A stretch of DNA of 64,000 bases from Variovorax saccharolyticus. GTDB lineage: Bacteria; Pseudomonadota; Gammaproteobacteria; Burkholderiales; Burkholderiaceae_C. Both the position numbers and the translations under genes were made by a program. The notes under the pieces are model-generated. The model did no database searches. It saw only the letters and a program-made list of their open reading frames with translations, and was not told the origin of the DNA. Shown piece by piece: positions 17,801 to 27,157 of this stretch; position 1 is the first letter of the stretch, and each line of letters begins with the position of its first letter. The stretch spans positions 186,001 to 250,000 of the forward strand of contig NZ_JASZYT010000009.1 in NCBI RefSeq assembly GCF_030316765.1. Reading direction: 5' to 3'.

Positions 17801-18687
17801 CGGCGCCCTTTCGACAGCGCCACGCTGATGCGGTTGGCCGACAGCACGACCGCCACCACGACCAGGCCCGGCACCGTCGTGAGCCACCAAGCGGTCGAGA
17901 TGTAGTTGCGGCCCTCGGCGATCAGCAGGCCCCACTCGGGCGTCGGCGGCGGGGCGCCGTAGCCCAGGAAGCCCAGGGTCGAGATCGACAGGATGGCAGT
18001 GCCGAACTGCAGCGCGGCCATCGCGACCACCGAGGTCATCGAGTTCGGAAGCACATGCCGCCAGAGCACGCTGCGAAAGCGGCCGCCGCTGCCGAAGGCG
18101 GCCTCCACGTACTCGGCGCGGCGCACCCGGACCACCTCGGAGCGCACCAGGCGCGCGAATGCCGCGACCGAGGCGACGCCGACCGCGAGCGCCGCGTTCA
18201 GCGTGCCGAAGCCGAGGATGATGATGATGCTCAGGGACAGCAGCAGCGAAGGCACCGCGAGCAGCACATCGACGATGCGCATCAGCAGGTCCTCGACCCG
18301 TCCGCCGACCGAGCCCGCGACCACGCCGATCGAGGTGCCCAGCACCAGCCCGACCGTGACGGCCAGGAATGCGCCCGAGAGCGAATGCACCGCGCCATGC
18401 ACGACGCGTGCATAGAGATCGCGGCCCAGGCCGTCGGTGCCCAGCAGGTGCGAGGCGCCGGGCGCGAGCAGATGCTGGCCGGAGCTTCCCTGCACCGGGT
18501 TGTAGCCGGTGAACGCGCCCGGAACCAGCGCCCAGGCCGCCACCGTCGCGATCACCAGCCAGGCCAGCAGCAGGCCGGGCTGCACGCTGCGCAGCACGCG
18601 CCAGCCGGCGCGCCAGCGCAGCGCGACCGCCGGAAGCGCCCGGACGGGCGTCTGCGTCTGCGTCTGGTCTTCGAATGTGATGCTCAT
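17797..18687 (-). CDS. ABC transporter permease, DppC-type
   Basis: The 296-residue inner-membrane protein has about six spans. The loop LLGTDGLGRDLYARVVHGA is characteristic of DppC/OppC, and the EAA-loop region is EYVEAAFGSGGRFRSVLWRHVLPNSM. The start at 18687 (MSITFEDQ) lies 4 bases after the stop of the DppB-type permease. It forms the translocation pore with that protein. Confidence 0.93.
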   Translation of the reverse strand: MSITFEDQTQTQTPVRALPAVALRWRAGWRVLRSVQPGLLLAWLVIATVAAWALVPGAFTGYNPVQGSSGQHLLAPGASHLLGTDGLGRDLYARVVHGAVHSLSGAFLAVTVGLVLGTSIGVVAGSVGGRVEDLLMRIVDVLLAVPSLLLSLSIIIILGFGTLNAALAVGVASVAAFARLVRSEVVRVRRAEYVEAAFGSGGRFRSVLWRHVLPNSMTSVVAMAALQFGTAILSISTLGFLGYGAPPPTPEWGLLIAEGRNYISTAWWLTTVPGLVVVAVVLSANRISVALSKGRR

Positions 18688-18691
18688 TTTT

Positions 18692-19630
18692 TCAGTTGCC
18701 CAGCTTGATGCGAAGACGCGGGTCGAGCACCGGATACAACAGGTCGACCGCAAGATTGATCAGGACGAAGGCCGCGGCGGAGATCACCACGATGGCCTGC
18801 AGCACCGCCGTGTCCTGGTTGCCAACCGCCTGCTGCGTGAGGCTGCCCAGCCCGTTGAGGCCGAACACGGACTCGGTGACCACCGCGCCGGCGAGCAACT
18901 CGCCAAACAGGATCCCCGCGATGGTCAGCGTCGGCAGCACCGCGTTGCGCGCGACGTGCCTCCATAGCACCCAGTTGCGCGTCGCTCCCTTGGCACGCGC
19001 CACGGTGACGAAGGGCTGCGTGAGCACTTCGTCGATGTTGCGCATCAGGATCTGCGCCAGCGGCGCGGAGATCGGGATGGCGAGCGTGAGGGTCGGCAGC
19101 ACCAGCCCCTCCCACTTGCCGGGATTGATGACCGGGATCAGGCCGAGCCGGAACGAGAAGACCTGGATCAGCATGATGCCGAGCCAGAACACCGGCACCG
19201 AGATGAACAGCGAGGGCAGCGACTGGATCGCCGCCCGCAGCCACGCGAAGCGCGCGATGTTCGAAAGAAAGGACAGCGCCACCGCCAGCAGCAGTGCCAC
19301 CGCGAAACCGAAGCTCGCCAGCCGCAGCGTCGGCGGCAGGTTGGTCGCCAGGCCCTGGCTCACCGGCACGCCGGCCTGCATCGAGTAGCCGAAGTTGCCG
19401 CCGAGGAAGTTCCACAGTGTGTGGAGGTAGCGGTCCCACACCGGGTTGTCGGCGCCGTAGGAGGCGCGGATGTCCGCGATCTCCTTCGGCCCGAGGCCCA
19501 TGTCGGGATTGAGGAACTTGATCAGGACCGCATCGCCGGGCAGCGCCTGCAGCAGCACGAAGGAAGCCGTGAAGGCGGCCCACAGCACCAGCAGCGCCTG
19601 GCCGATCCGGCCGTAGAAGTACTTGCTCAT
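18692..19630 (-). CDS. ABC transporter permease, DppB-type
   Basis: The protein is about 312 residues and begins MSKYFYGRIGQALLVLWAAFTASFVLLQALPGDAV, the usual DppB N-terminal span and periplasmic loop. It has several further spans and an EAA loop (VARAKGATRNWVLWRHVARNA). A GTG six bases upstream (19636) is an alternative start. It lies 24-30 bases after the binding-protein gene. Confidence 0.92.
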   Translation of the reverse strand: MSKYFYGRIGQALLVLWAAFTASFVLLQALPGDAVLIKFLNPDMGLGPKEIADIRASYGADNPVWDRYLHTLWNFLGGNFGYSMQAGVPVSQGLATNLPPTLRLASFGFAVALLLAVALSFLSNIARFAWLRAAIQSLPSLFISVPVFWLGIMLIQVFSFRLGLIPVINPGKWEGLVLPTLTLAIPISAPLAQILMRNIDEVLTQPFVTVARAKGATRNWVLWRHVARNAVLPTLTIAGILFGELLAGAVVTESVFGLNGLGSLTQQAVGNQDTAVLQAIVVISAAAFVLINLAVDLLYPVLDPRLRIKLGN

Positions 19631-19660
19631 CGACACGACCTCGGCGCGACGGCGTCGGTC

Positions 19661-21334
19661 TCAGTGCTTCGCCAGCCAGGTGCCGTAGAAGCTCGGCCGG
19701 CCCACCGCCTCGAAGCCCACGCCCTTGACCCACGGTGCGCCCGCGAAGGCCTGGGGCTCCTCGAAGATCGGGATCACGTAGGCCTGGTCGATCACGTGGT
19801 TCTGCGCCTCGCCGACCAGCGCCAGGCGCCGGGCCGGATCGACCTCCGCGGCGATGCCCTCGAGCAGGCCGTTGAGCTTCGCGTCCTCGAAGGTCTTGAC
19901 CTTGTCGCTCACGCCGCCCTTCTGCAGCAGCACGTTGCGGTTGGTCGGGTAGTACTGGCTCTTGATCACGTCAGGGTCGGCGCGCCCCACCATGGTCGGC
20001 AGGACCGCGGTCTTGGCCGGGTCGAGGTTGTCGATGGTCTTGCTGCCGTTGTCGCCGGTCAGCACCTCGAGCTTGACGCCGACCTTGGCCCACTGCTGGG
20101 CCACCAGCTGCAGCGTCTCCTTGTTCTGCGGCTGGGGCAGCGCCTCGTAGGCACGCAGCGCCAGCACCTGGCCGTCCTTGGTGCGCACGCCGTCGGCGCC
20201 GGCCTTCCAGCCCGCCTCGTCGAGCAGCGCCTTGGCCTTCGCCTCGTCGTGGCCAAGCTTGGCGGAGAGATCGACGTAGCCCGCCGCGGTCGATGCCAGC
20301 ACCGACGTCGCCTGCGGATAGTTCGGGGAGAACAGCGTCTCGACGATCTCCTTCGTGTTGGTCGCGTGCAGCAGCGCCTGGCGCACCCGCAGGTCGGCCA
20401 CGAGCGGGTTGTCGGGACGGAAGTTGATGCTGTTGTTCACGCCGCGGGTCGAGGGCGCGTAGATCGCGAAGCCGCTCTCGTTGACCCGCTTCTCGTCATA
20501 GGCCTGCACCTGGCGGATGAAGCCGGCCTGCCCCGCGACCAGCGCGCCGATGCGCACGCTGTCCTCCGGCGTCACGATGAGCTTGATCTCGTCGAGCAGC
20601 GCGCGCCCCTGGTGCGCCAGCGTGGCCGGGCCCCACTTGTAGTCCTTGCGCGCGCTCAGCAGCAGCTCCTTGCCCAGCGTCTCGCTGGTCACGACGAAGG
20701 GACCCGAGCCGATGATCTTGGTGGCGTCGCCGAGTTCATCGAAGGGCCGTGCCAGCGTGGCCGGCGACACCAGCCCGGAGCCGATGACCGAGGTGCCCTG
20801 CAGGAAGCCGGGCGCCGGCTTCCTGAAGTAGAACTTGACCGTGCGCGCATCGATCACCTCGCTGCGCTCATAGTTGTTGATGACCTCGGACACCGGCAGC
20901 TTCAGCTCCTTGTTGCCCTTGCCGAAGGTGTCGAAGTTCTTCGCCACCGCGGCCGCATCGAGCGGCGTCCCGTCGGAGAAGGTCACGCCCTCGCGCAGCT
21001 TGAAGGTGTATTCGGTGACCGCGTCGTTGACGCTCCAGGACTCCGCGATCCAGGGCTCGATCTTGAGCGTCTTCGGGTCCTGGTAGGTGAGCTTGTCGGT
21101 GATCTGGTTCAGGATGCCGCCGTTCGGGTAGAAGCCGCCCGCGGGGGGATACAGGTTGGTGTGGGCCTGCTGCTCCAGATAGACCAGCGTGCCTCCCGCC
21201 ACCGGCGCGCCCGCATCGTTGGCAGCGGCTGCAGGTGCCTCCGGGGCCTTGGAGCAGGCGGCCACCAGCGCGATCAAGGACAAGACCGCGGCGGCCGCTG
21301 CCACACGACCGGACACTTTGGAAATCAGGTTCAC
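19661..21334 (-). CDS. lipoprotein ABC substrate-binding protein (KPN_01854-type, SBP family 5)
   Basis: The protein is about 557 residues. A GTG start at 21334 gives a lipoprotein signal with lipobox LVAAC (Cys about 27), then an Ala-rich linker. The mature part is a family 5 binding protein: LTYQDPKTLKIEPWIAESW, YTFKLREGVTFSDGTPLDAAAVAKNFD, ATKIIGSGPFVV, NNSINFRPDNPLVADLRVRQALLHA. It would deliver a peptide-like or other polar ligand to the DppBC-type permeases. The context suggests the family recalled as the KPN_01854-type binding protein. An in-frame ATG further upstream is possible but would hide the signal peptide. Confidence 0.88.
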   Translation of the reverse strand: MNLISKVSGRVAAAAAVLSLIALVAACSKAPEAPAAAANDAGAPVAGGTLVYLEQQAHTNLYPPAGGFYPNGGILNQITDKLTYQDPKTLKIEPWIAESWSVNDAVTEYTFKLREGVTFSDGTPLDAAAVAKNFDTFGKGNKELKLPVSEVINNYERSEVIDARTVKFYFRKPAPGFLQGTSVIGSGLVSPATLARPFDELGDATKIIGSGPFVVTSETLGKELLLSARKDYKWGPATLAHQGRALLDEIKLIVTPEDSVRIGALVAGQAGFIRQVQAYDEKRVNESGFAIYAPSTRGVNNSINFRPDNPLVADLRVRQALLHATNTKEIVETLFSPNYPQATSVLASTAAGYVDLSAKLGHDEAKAKALLDEAGWKAGADGVRTKDGQVLALRAYEALPQPQNKETLQLVAQQWAKVGVKLEVLTGDNGSKTIDNLDPAKTAVLPTMVGRADPDVIKSQYYPTNRNVLLQKGGVSDKVKTFEDAKLNGLLEGIAAEVDPARRLALVGEAQNHVIDQAYVIPIFEEPQAFAGAPWVKGVGFEAVGRPSFYGTWLAKH

Positions 21335-21387
21335 GAAATGCTTTCGAGGAAAGATGAAAAAGAACTCGCAGCGTGGAGGATCGACAC

Positions 21388-22278
21388 TCATCCACCGACC
21401 CACTTCTCGCCCGGCCCGGCGCCCGCCTGCACCGCGTGCTGCGGCGCCGATGGCGCGTCCACCAGCTCGAACTCGATCAGCGCGCCATGGGTCCGCGCCG
21501 GATCGAGCAAGCCGCTGGTCTGGGCCGGGTCCGCCGTGCGCAGCACCAGGGCGTAGGGCCCCTCGCCGCGCGCGGCGAGTCGTTGCGTGAGCGGGCTCGA
21601 CGGACCGCCGATCGGATCGCGCGGCGACGACAGCACGAGCGCGCTGCTGCCGAGCCAGACCAGCGCCACCCGCCCGCTGGTGGCCGGCAGCGCAACCGCC
21701 TGGCCCACATGCGCATGCCGGTCGCCGGCAGCATCGCCGAACAGGGCCCGGTAGCGGCCCAGGGTGGCGTCCAGATCGTGCACCGCGACCGCCAGGCTGG
21801 CCACGCCCAGCGCGCCGTTGGGATGCACCCGTGCCGCGCCCTCGGGCACGCGCAGTGCCCGCGGCGTGATGTCGCCGCAGAGAAATGGCAGGTCCGCAGA
21901 GGTCGGCCGCGCCGTCTGCCAGCGCAGCCGTTCGCCGTCCGGACGCAGCCGCCCGCCATCCAGCGGACCGTCGAGCGCCAGCCCGCGCCGGGCGGCGTCG
22001 GCGACCGTCTCGGCCGTGCTGTGCGGCAGCAGCGCATAGTCGACGACGCCTTCGCCGTACTGCTGCAGCAGCTTCCACCAGCGCTCGTCCGGCGCGGGCG
22101 CCTTCCAGGCGATCAGCTCGAAATAGCTGCCGTCGGCGAACACCACCAGGGCGTTGTGCGTCGTGCGCCCGGGGTGGTCTCCGCCGCGCTGCACGTTGAA
22201 GCCGAGCGATGTGTAGTCGGCGATGGCGGATTCGAGGTCGTGAACGGCGATGACGATGTGGTCGAGCGGGAGGGACAT
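21388..22278 (-). CDS. VOC family protein, two-module
   Basis: The 296-residue protein has an N-terminal glyoxalase-like module (LDHIVIAVHDLESAIADYTSLGFNVQRGG, FADGSYFELIAW). A related C-terminal module follows (LAVAVHDLDATLGRYRALFGDAAG, then GALIEFELV). The N-terminal part resembles Glyoxalase_3-like proteins. It lies between OsmC and the binding-protein gene in the same operon, so it may act on the imported substrate or a product of the monooxygenase. The start at 22278 is set by the fold and a GAAGG site. Confidence 0.82.
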   Translation of the reverse strand: MSLPLDHIVIAVHDLESAIADYTSLGFNVQRGGDHPGRTTHNALVVFADGSYFELIAWKAPAPDERWWKLLQQYGEGVVDYALLPHSTAETVADAARRGLALDGPLDGGRLRPDGERLRWQTARPTSADLPFLCGDITPRALRVPEGAARVHPNGALGVASLAVAVHDLDATLGRYRALFGDAAGDRHAHVGQAVALPATSGRVALVWLGSSALVLSSPRDPIGGPSSPLTQRLAARGEGPYALVLRTADPAQTSGLLDPARTHGALIEFELVDAPSAPQHAVQAGAGPGEKWVGG

Positions 22279-22321
22279 GGCTTGCCTTCGGGTTGTGTAG
22301 CTGCGGGTGATCGGCGGCGTC

Positions 22322-22900
22322 TCAGGCGGCGAGCGCTTCGGGCTCGGTCGTGCCGGCCCTCGCCGCTGCCGCCCGGGAGTCGACCAGCCTGAGCTCGGCG
22401 CGGATGCTCTGCGGATTGCGCAGCAGGTTGAGAATCGGGCAGCTGCGCTCCACCGCCTCGAACAGCGCATCGATCTCGGCGCGGGTCGCGGGTGAATCGA
22501 TGTGCACGGTGTAGGCGATCTGGTGCGGCCAGATCGGGGTCTCTTCATGGCCCGGCTTGCCGCCACGCGGATCGATCACGCCGGTGACCTCGACTTCCAG
22601 GCTTTCCAGGGGCACCTGGCGCTCGGCGGCCTGGATCAGGAAGATGTGCGTGACGCAGGTTCCCAGCACGCCGAGCTGCAGCTCCGGCGAGCTCGGGCCG
22701 AGGTTGTAGCCGGCGAAGTCGGGCGGGCTGTCGCTGATGATCTGGTGGTCGCGGATTCGCAGGCGCCGCACGCCGCTGCGGCCCTCGGCACGCACGCTCG
22801 CCTTGAGCTGGGCAGCTTGTGCCGTCCCGCTTTCGATGGCTGCATTGCGTGCCAGCACGGCCGTTCGCTTCTCGGCCAGGTAGTCGTTCAGGTCAGTCAT
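22322..22900 (-). CDS. OsmC family protein
   Basis: The 192-residue OsmC-fold protein has two conserved cysteines 72 residues apart: C82 in LGTCVTH and C154 in RSCPILNLL. These form the thiol-peroxidase active site in active OsmC/Ohr proteins. It is the first gene of the nine-gene minus-strand operon and probably protects against peroxide or processes a thiol-containing intermediate. The first 40 residues (EKRTAVLARNAAIESG) form an N-terminal helix of a type found in larger OsmC members. Confidence 0.88.
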   Translation of the reverse strand: MTDLNDYLAEKRTAVLARNAAIESGTAQAAQLKASVRAEGRSGVRRLRIRDHQIISDSPPDFAGYNLGPSSPELQLGVLGTCVTHIFLIQAAERQVPLESLEVEVTGVIDPRGGKPGHEETPIWPHQIAYTVHIDSPATRAEIDALFEAVERSCPILNLLRNPQSIRAELRLVDSRAAAARAGTTEPEALAA

Positions 22901-23094
22901 GACGGCTTGTTCTCATGGGAGGAAGGCCGCCATTCTTCGCGCCGGACGGGCGCGAGGGAACGAAGGAAAAGCTTGGCGCTTACTCGGTTCCCGCATATCG
23001 CCCGCCGGCCGTCCCGCACCGCCCGTGCGTCGCTTGCGGGACGGCATCCGGCGGCGGGCGATGTTGAAATCGCACGACAACGAAAGGACAAACC

Positions 23095-24318
23095 ATGTTC
23101 GCCGAACCCTCCCCCAAGACCCGTGACCTGCTGCAGCGCCTGCACCACTTCTTCGATGAGCACATCTATCCCAACGAGGAGCGCTACCACCACGAGATGG
23201 ACGCCTTCCGCCGGGCCGGCAATGCCTGGCAGGTATCGCCGCTGATCGAGGAGCTCAAGCCGATCGCGCGGGCGGCCGGACTGTGGAACATGTTCCTGCC
23301 GCACGAACACCGCGGCGTGCCGGGAATCTCCAACCTGGACTACGCGCCGCTGTGCGAAGTGATGGGCCGCGTGTCGTGGTCGGGCGAGGTCTTCAACTGC
23401 TCGGCGCCCGACACCGGCAACATGGAGACCATCGAGCGCTACGGCACCGAGGCGCAGAAGGACCAGTGGCTGGAGCCGCTGCTTCGCGGCGAGATCCGCT
23501 CCGGCTTCCTCATGACCGAGCCGGCGGTCGCCTCATCCGATGCCACCAACATCCAGTGCACGATCCGGCGCGAGGGCGACGAGTACGTGATCAACGGCCG
23601 CAAGTGGTTCTCCTCCGGCGCCGGCAGCCCGCGCTGCAAGATCTTCATCGTGATGGGCAAGACCGATCCGGAGGCGCCGCGCCACGCCCAGCAGTCGATG
23701 ATCCTGGTGCCGCGCGACGCGGCCGGCGTCTCGGTGCTGCGGCACCTGTCGGTGTTCGGCTACGACGATGCGCCGCACGGCCACATGGAAGTGCTGCTGG
23801 AGAACGTGCGCGTGCCGGCCTCCAGCATCCTGCTGGGCGAAGGCCGCGGTTTCGAGATCGCCCAGGGCCGCCTCGGGCCCGGCCGCATCCACCACTGCAT
23901 GCGCTCCATCGGCGCCGCCGAGCGCGCGCTCGAGCTGATGTGCGACCGCCTGCAGAAGCGCATCGCCTTCGGCAAGCCGCTCGCCGAGCAATCGGTGTGG
24001 CACGAGCGCATCGCCGAGTCGCGCTGCCTGATCGACCAGGCGCGGCTGCTCACGCTCAACGCCGCCTACAAGATGGACACGGTGGGCAACAAGAACGCCC
24101 GCGCCGAGATCGCGATGATCAAGGTAGTGGCCCCCAACATGTCGTGCAAGGTGGTGGACTGGGCCATCCAGGCGCATGGGGCGGCCGGCGTCAGCCAGGA
24201 CTTCTGGCTGGCCGAGGCCTATGCGCACCAGCGCACGGTGCGCATCGTCGACGGACCCGACGAAGTGCATCGCAACGCGATCGCCAAGCTGGAACTGGCC
24301 AAGCGCGCGAGCACATAA
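23095..24318 (+). CDS. acyl-CoA dehydrogenase (ACAD10/11-like)
   Basis: The 407-residue flavoenzyme has family blocks LMTEPAVASSDATNIQCTIRREGDEYVINGRKWFSSGAG, then GPGRIHHCMRSIGAAERALELMCDR and AIQAHGAAGVSQDFWLAEAYAHQRTVRIVDGPDEVHRN. It would oxidise an acyl-CoA at the alpha-beta position, passing electrons to ETF. Sequence style is that of the ACAD10/11-related group. An AAAGGA site precedes the ATG. The GAF-like gene begins 6 bases after its stop, so they form an operon. A 194-base region separates it from the divergent OsmC operon. Confidence 0.92.
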   Translation: MFAEPSPKTRDLLQRLHHFFDEHIYPNEERYHHEMDAFRRAGNAWQVSPLIEELKPIARAAGLWNMFLPHEHRGVPGISNLDYAPLCEVMGRVSWSGEVFNCSAPDTGNMETIERYGTEAQKDQWLEPLLRGEIRSGFLMTEPAVASSDATNIQCTIRREGDEYVINGRKWFSSGAGSPRCKIFIVMGKTDPEAPRHAQQSMILVPRDAAGVSVLRHLSVFGYDDAPHGHMEVLLENVRVPASSILLGEGRGFEIAQGRLGPGRIHHCMRSIGAAERALELMCDRLQKRIAFGKPLAEQSVWHERIAESRCLIDQARLLTLNAAYKMDTVGNKNARAEIAMIKVVAPNMSCKVVDWAIQAHGAAGVSQDFWLAEAYAHQRTVRIVDGPDEVHRNAIAKLELAKRAST

Positions 24319-24324
24319 TATGGA

Positions 24325-24789
24325 ATGCCCTCGGCCCAGGACTTGGAAGCCTTCTCGCAGATCCTGAAGACGCAGGGTCTGGCGGGCGGCCTCGCCTTCC
24401 TGAACGAGGGCGTGCCCCATCGCTACACCGCGATCTTCAGGTTTGCAGGCCTCATCCTGAAGAACGTCTGCCTGCATGACGCGCAGGGCCAGAGGCTGCC
24501 GCCCTTCTTGTCCGCGATGCCGCTGAACAAGAGCCTCGCGCAATTCATCAGGCCCGGCATTCCCTTTCGTACCGACGATTCGTCAAGAGACACGAGGTTC
24601 GCGGGCCATGCCTACGAGGACATGATGATCTCGTACCACGGCACCGCGCTCGTGCTTGCGGACGGCCGCTTGTGGGGGACCTTGTGCCACTTCGACTTCA
24701 GCCCCATGCCGCTGCGGGACGAGGCCTTCGAGTTTCTGGAAGCGGTCGCGCCCGTCGTCGCGTCCTTCGCCGTGGATCCGCACGGCTAG
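24325..24789 (+). CDS. GAF-like domain protein, paralog A
   Basis: The 154-residue soluble protein resembles small GAF-domain sensors: LAFLNEGVPHRYTAIFRFAGLILKN, then FRTDDSSRDTRF and ISYHGTALVLADGRLWGTLCHFDF. It is a close paralog of the gene at 29486; the shared skeleton is LNEGV..RYTA..RFAG, QF...G..FRT.DS, ISYH and GRLWGTL.HFD. It lies 6 bases after the acyl-CoA dehydrogenase gene. No output domain is attached. It may be a ligand-binding or redox-sensing protein; function is inferred only from the fold. Confidence 0.75.
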   Translation: MPSAQDLEAFSQILKTQGLAGGLAFLNEGVPHRYTAIFRFAGLILKNVCLHDAQGQRLPPFLSAMPLNKSLAQFIRPGIPFRTDDSSRDTRFAGHAYEDMMISYHGTALVLADGRLWGTLCHFDFSPMPLRDEAFEFLEAVAPVVASFAVDPHG

Positions 24790-24831
24790 CCGTCTCCCTG
24801 CTGCCGCAGCGTCCGATCCACCGTTGCGCAG

Positions 24832-25491
24832 CTACGCGATGATGCCCTGCGGCCCGAAGCTCGCGCCGAAGTCCTCGTCGTCCTTCGCCGTCGTGCTGCG
24901 CGCGGTGTTGCGGTACTTCACGAAGGCGGTGAGCAGCAGCATCGAGGCGAAGCCGGCGGCGATCAACAGGGGGTACGCAGCCATCAGCTGCCACAGCGAA
25001 TACTTCCATGACAGGGGCCGACCGACGCCGAGCATCGCGGCGTAGAGCCAGGACACGCCCGACACCGCGCCGGCGAAGACCGCGAAGGTGGTGCGGCTCG
25101 GCGTCAGTTCGAGCAGCGAGCCGGCCTTCTGCAGCCAGGGCAGCACGACATGATGAAGCACCACGCCGTTCAGGGTCAGCAGCATGACGATCAGGATCTT
25201 GGCCTGGATCTTGGGGTTCGCGAAGTACTGCAATCCCTTCGAAGACACGTCGAGCATGATCACGACCAAGCCGGAGATCCAGAGCGCCACCAGTGCCCAC
25301 ACGACCGTGGTCTGCAGTTGGGTCATGTCGTGGCTTTCCTTGCGGTCCGAAGACTCGCCGACAAACATCTGCTTGACCATCGCGATGTCGCTGGTGAGCA
25401 CCAGGCCGATGGCCACGCAGCAGGCGATGAGATGAATATAGACGACGCCCAATCGGGCGAACTCGACCACAAGTTCCTGAGTAATTGACAT
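24832..25491 (-). CDS. multi-span inner membrane protein, unknown function
   Basis: The 219-residue protein has about five to six hydrophobic spans (around 15-35, 62-82, 97-118, 132-150, 165-190). Histidines within or next to spans (YIHLIACC, VLHHVVLP) could bind haem or metal, but no family was recognised. The C-terminal tail is hydrophilic (TTAKDDEDFG). It is monocistronic and convergent with the GAF-like gene. The long coherent hydrophobic pattern makes coding very likely. Confidence 0.75.
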   Translation of the reverse strand: MSITQELVVEFARLGVVYIHLIACCVAIGLVLTSDIAMVKQMFVGESSDRKESHDMTQLQTTVVWALVALWISGLVVIMLDVSSKGLQYFANPKIQAKILIVMLLTLNGVVLHHVVLPWLQKAGSLLELTPSRTTFAVFAGAVSGVSWLYAAMLGVGRPLSWKYSLWQLMAAYPLLIAAGFASMLLLTAFVKYRNTARSTTAKDDEDFGASFGPQGIIA

Positions 25492-25848
25492 GAGTTGTAT
25501 CCAGAGGATCGCAGCATGTACGTGCGATCTATTGAAGGAATGGCCAAGTCAACTGTGTAAGTCGAAAGGCCGCTGAACGCGAAACCAAGTCTATGGGCCG
25601 CCGCATGTTCCATGCCGTCATCGAGCGTAAGTGGATGCGTCGCCCGACGACAAGGTAACGATACGAAAGCCAGGCGCGGTAGCGTGGGAAAGTTCCCCTC
25701 TTCTCGCCCGCCAAAACGTCGCTGCGGGCCCTTCCTGACCGTTAGTCCTTGATACAAACCCGTAGTCGGGCCCTGCCGAAACAGCGCCACGGCCCGGAAA
25801 TCGGGCCGGCAGGCGCGGGGTGCGGAAACATCGATGCACAATTGAGGC
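25492..25848. other. 357-base gene-free intergenic region
   Basis: The region separates the leftward membrane-protein gene from a small rightward gene, so it must carry both promoters. Only short, unsupported open frames are present. A small hairpin, GGCCCG-GAAAT-CGGGCC, lies at 25791-25807 and has no T-run. No recognisable operator, RNA or repeat was seen. Confidence 0.5.
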
Positions 25849-26058
25849 ATGACCGAGCCCGGCGATCTCGATGATGAGGAGTTGCTCAACCGCGCACACC
25901 AGTTGCGCCTGTTGGCCTTGCGCGGCCATGCCGAAACGCGCAGGCCGGCGCGACTGCACGAAGCCGAGGTGCGCCGCCGCTTCGGCACGCCCACGACGGT
26001 GAGTGCGACCCTCGAGCAAGCCGCGGCGCGCCGCCGCCCGTTCTGGCGCTTCTGGTGA
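25849..26058 (+). CDS. small conserved-looking protein, 69 aa, unknown
   Basis: The 69-residue, highly charged helical protein begins MTEPGDLDDEELLNRAHQLR and ends in an Arg/Trp-rich tail (RRRPFWRFW). A GAGG motif lies just before the ATG. The acidic start followed by a basic helix looks like a genuine small protein, and similar short proteins are recalled from Comamonadaceae. No domain is recognised. It is convergent with the AI-2E family gene. Confidence 0.6.
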   Translation: MTEPGDLDDEELLNRAHQLRLLALRGHAETRRPARLHEAEVRRRFGTPTTVSATLEQAAARRRPFWRFW

Positions 26059-26083
26059 TGCGTTGCGCGAAAGCGCGCGCCCG

Positions 26084-27157
26084 CTACGACCCGATCTCTC
26101 CGGCCGCCGGCTCGGCGCTGTCGAGCCAGGCGTTGATCAGCGTATAGGACACCGCGAGCAGCACCGGTCCGACGAAGATACCGACCAGCCCGAAGCCCAG
26201 CAGGCCGCCGATGACGCCGGCGAAGATCAGCAGCAGCGGCAGGTCGGCGCCGCGCTTGATCAGCCACGGCCGCAGGAAGTTGTCCATGGTGCCGACGATC
26301 ACGGTCCACACCAGCAGGAAGATCCCCCAGCCGGTCGAGCCGCTCCAGAAGACCCAGATCGTGGCCGGCGCCAGCACCAGGGTCGGCCCGAGCTGCACGA
26401 TGCACAGGATGAACATCACCGCGGTGAGCAAGGCGGCGAAGGGCACGCCGGCGATGGCCAGGCCGATGCCGCCCACCACGGCCTGGACTATCGCCGTGAC
26501 GCCCACGCCCAGCGCCACGCCCCGGATCGCCTGGCCGGCCAGCACCACGGCGTCTTCGCCACGCTGCCCGCCGAGGCGGCGGCCGAAGCGCCGGACCTCG
26601 ACGGCCGCCGTCTCGCCCTGGGCATACATCAGGCCCGCGATGACGACCGTGAGCAGGAACTGCAGCGTCAGCGCGCCGACCACACCGGCCTGCGAGAACA
26701 ACCAGCCCGTGACCCGGGTCGCGTAGGGCGTGACCTTGGCCTCGATGCCCGAAACGCCCGATGCCACCAGCTCATCCCATGCCAAGGTCAGCTTGGGCCC
26801 GACGAAGGGCAGATTGCCGACCCACGCGGGGAGCTGCGGCGGCCCCTTGCTGATCTGCAGCTTGAACCAGGCGATCACCTCGTCGGCATTGGCCGCGATG
26901 GTCGAGATCGCCATCGTCAGCGGCAGCACGAAGAGCAGCAGCAGGATCAGCACCATCACCAGCACCGCGAGGCTGCGGCGGTTCCACAGCCGGGCCTCGA
27001 ACCACAGCAGGGCCGGCCAGGTGGCGACGACGACCATCACCGCCCAGATGGTGGCGCCGAGGAATGGCCACAGGATCCAGAGAGAGGAGGCGATCAGGAG
27101 GCCGATGGTCAGCACGCTGAACGTGATCTTGGTAAGGTCCGAGCGCGTATCGGTCAT
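26084..27157 (-). CDS. AI-2E family (YdiK/PerM-type) membrane transporter
   Basis: The 357-residue protein has about eight spans and family features: an N-terminal pair of spans (TIGLLIASSLWILWPFLGATIWAVMVVVATWP), a central hydrophilic region, and a C-terminal cluster with PFAALLTAVMFILCIVQLGP and the conserved DNFLRPWLIKRGADLPLLLIFAGVIGGLLGFGLVGIFVGPVLLAV. This family exports varied small molecules and includes TqsA and YdiK. The YdiK-like C-terminus is the closest fit. Substrate is unknown. Confidence 0.88.
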   Translation of the reverse strand: MTDTRSDLTKITFSVLTIGLLIASSLWILWPFLGATIWAVMVVVATWPALLWFEARLWNRRSLAVLVMVLILLLLFVLPLTMAISTIAANADEVIAWFKLQISKGPPQLPAWVGNLPFVGPKLTLAWDELVASGVSGIEAKVTPYATRVTGWLFSQAGVVGALTLQFLLTVVIAGLMYAQGETAAVEVRRFGRRLGGQRGEDAVVLAGQAIRGVALGVGVTAIVQAVVGGIGLAIAGVPFAALLTAVMFILCIVQLGPTLVLAPATIWVFWSGSTGWGIFLLVWTVIVGTMDNFLRPWLIKRGADLPLLLIFAGVIGGLLGFGLVGIFVGPVLLAVSYTLINAWLDSAEPAAGEIGS

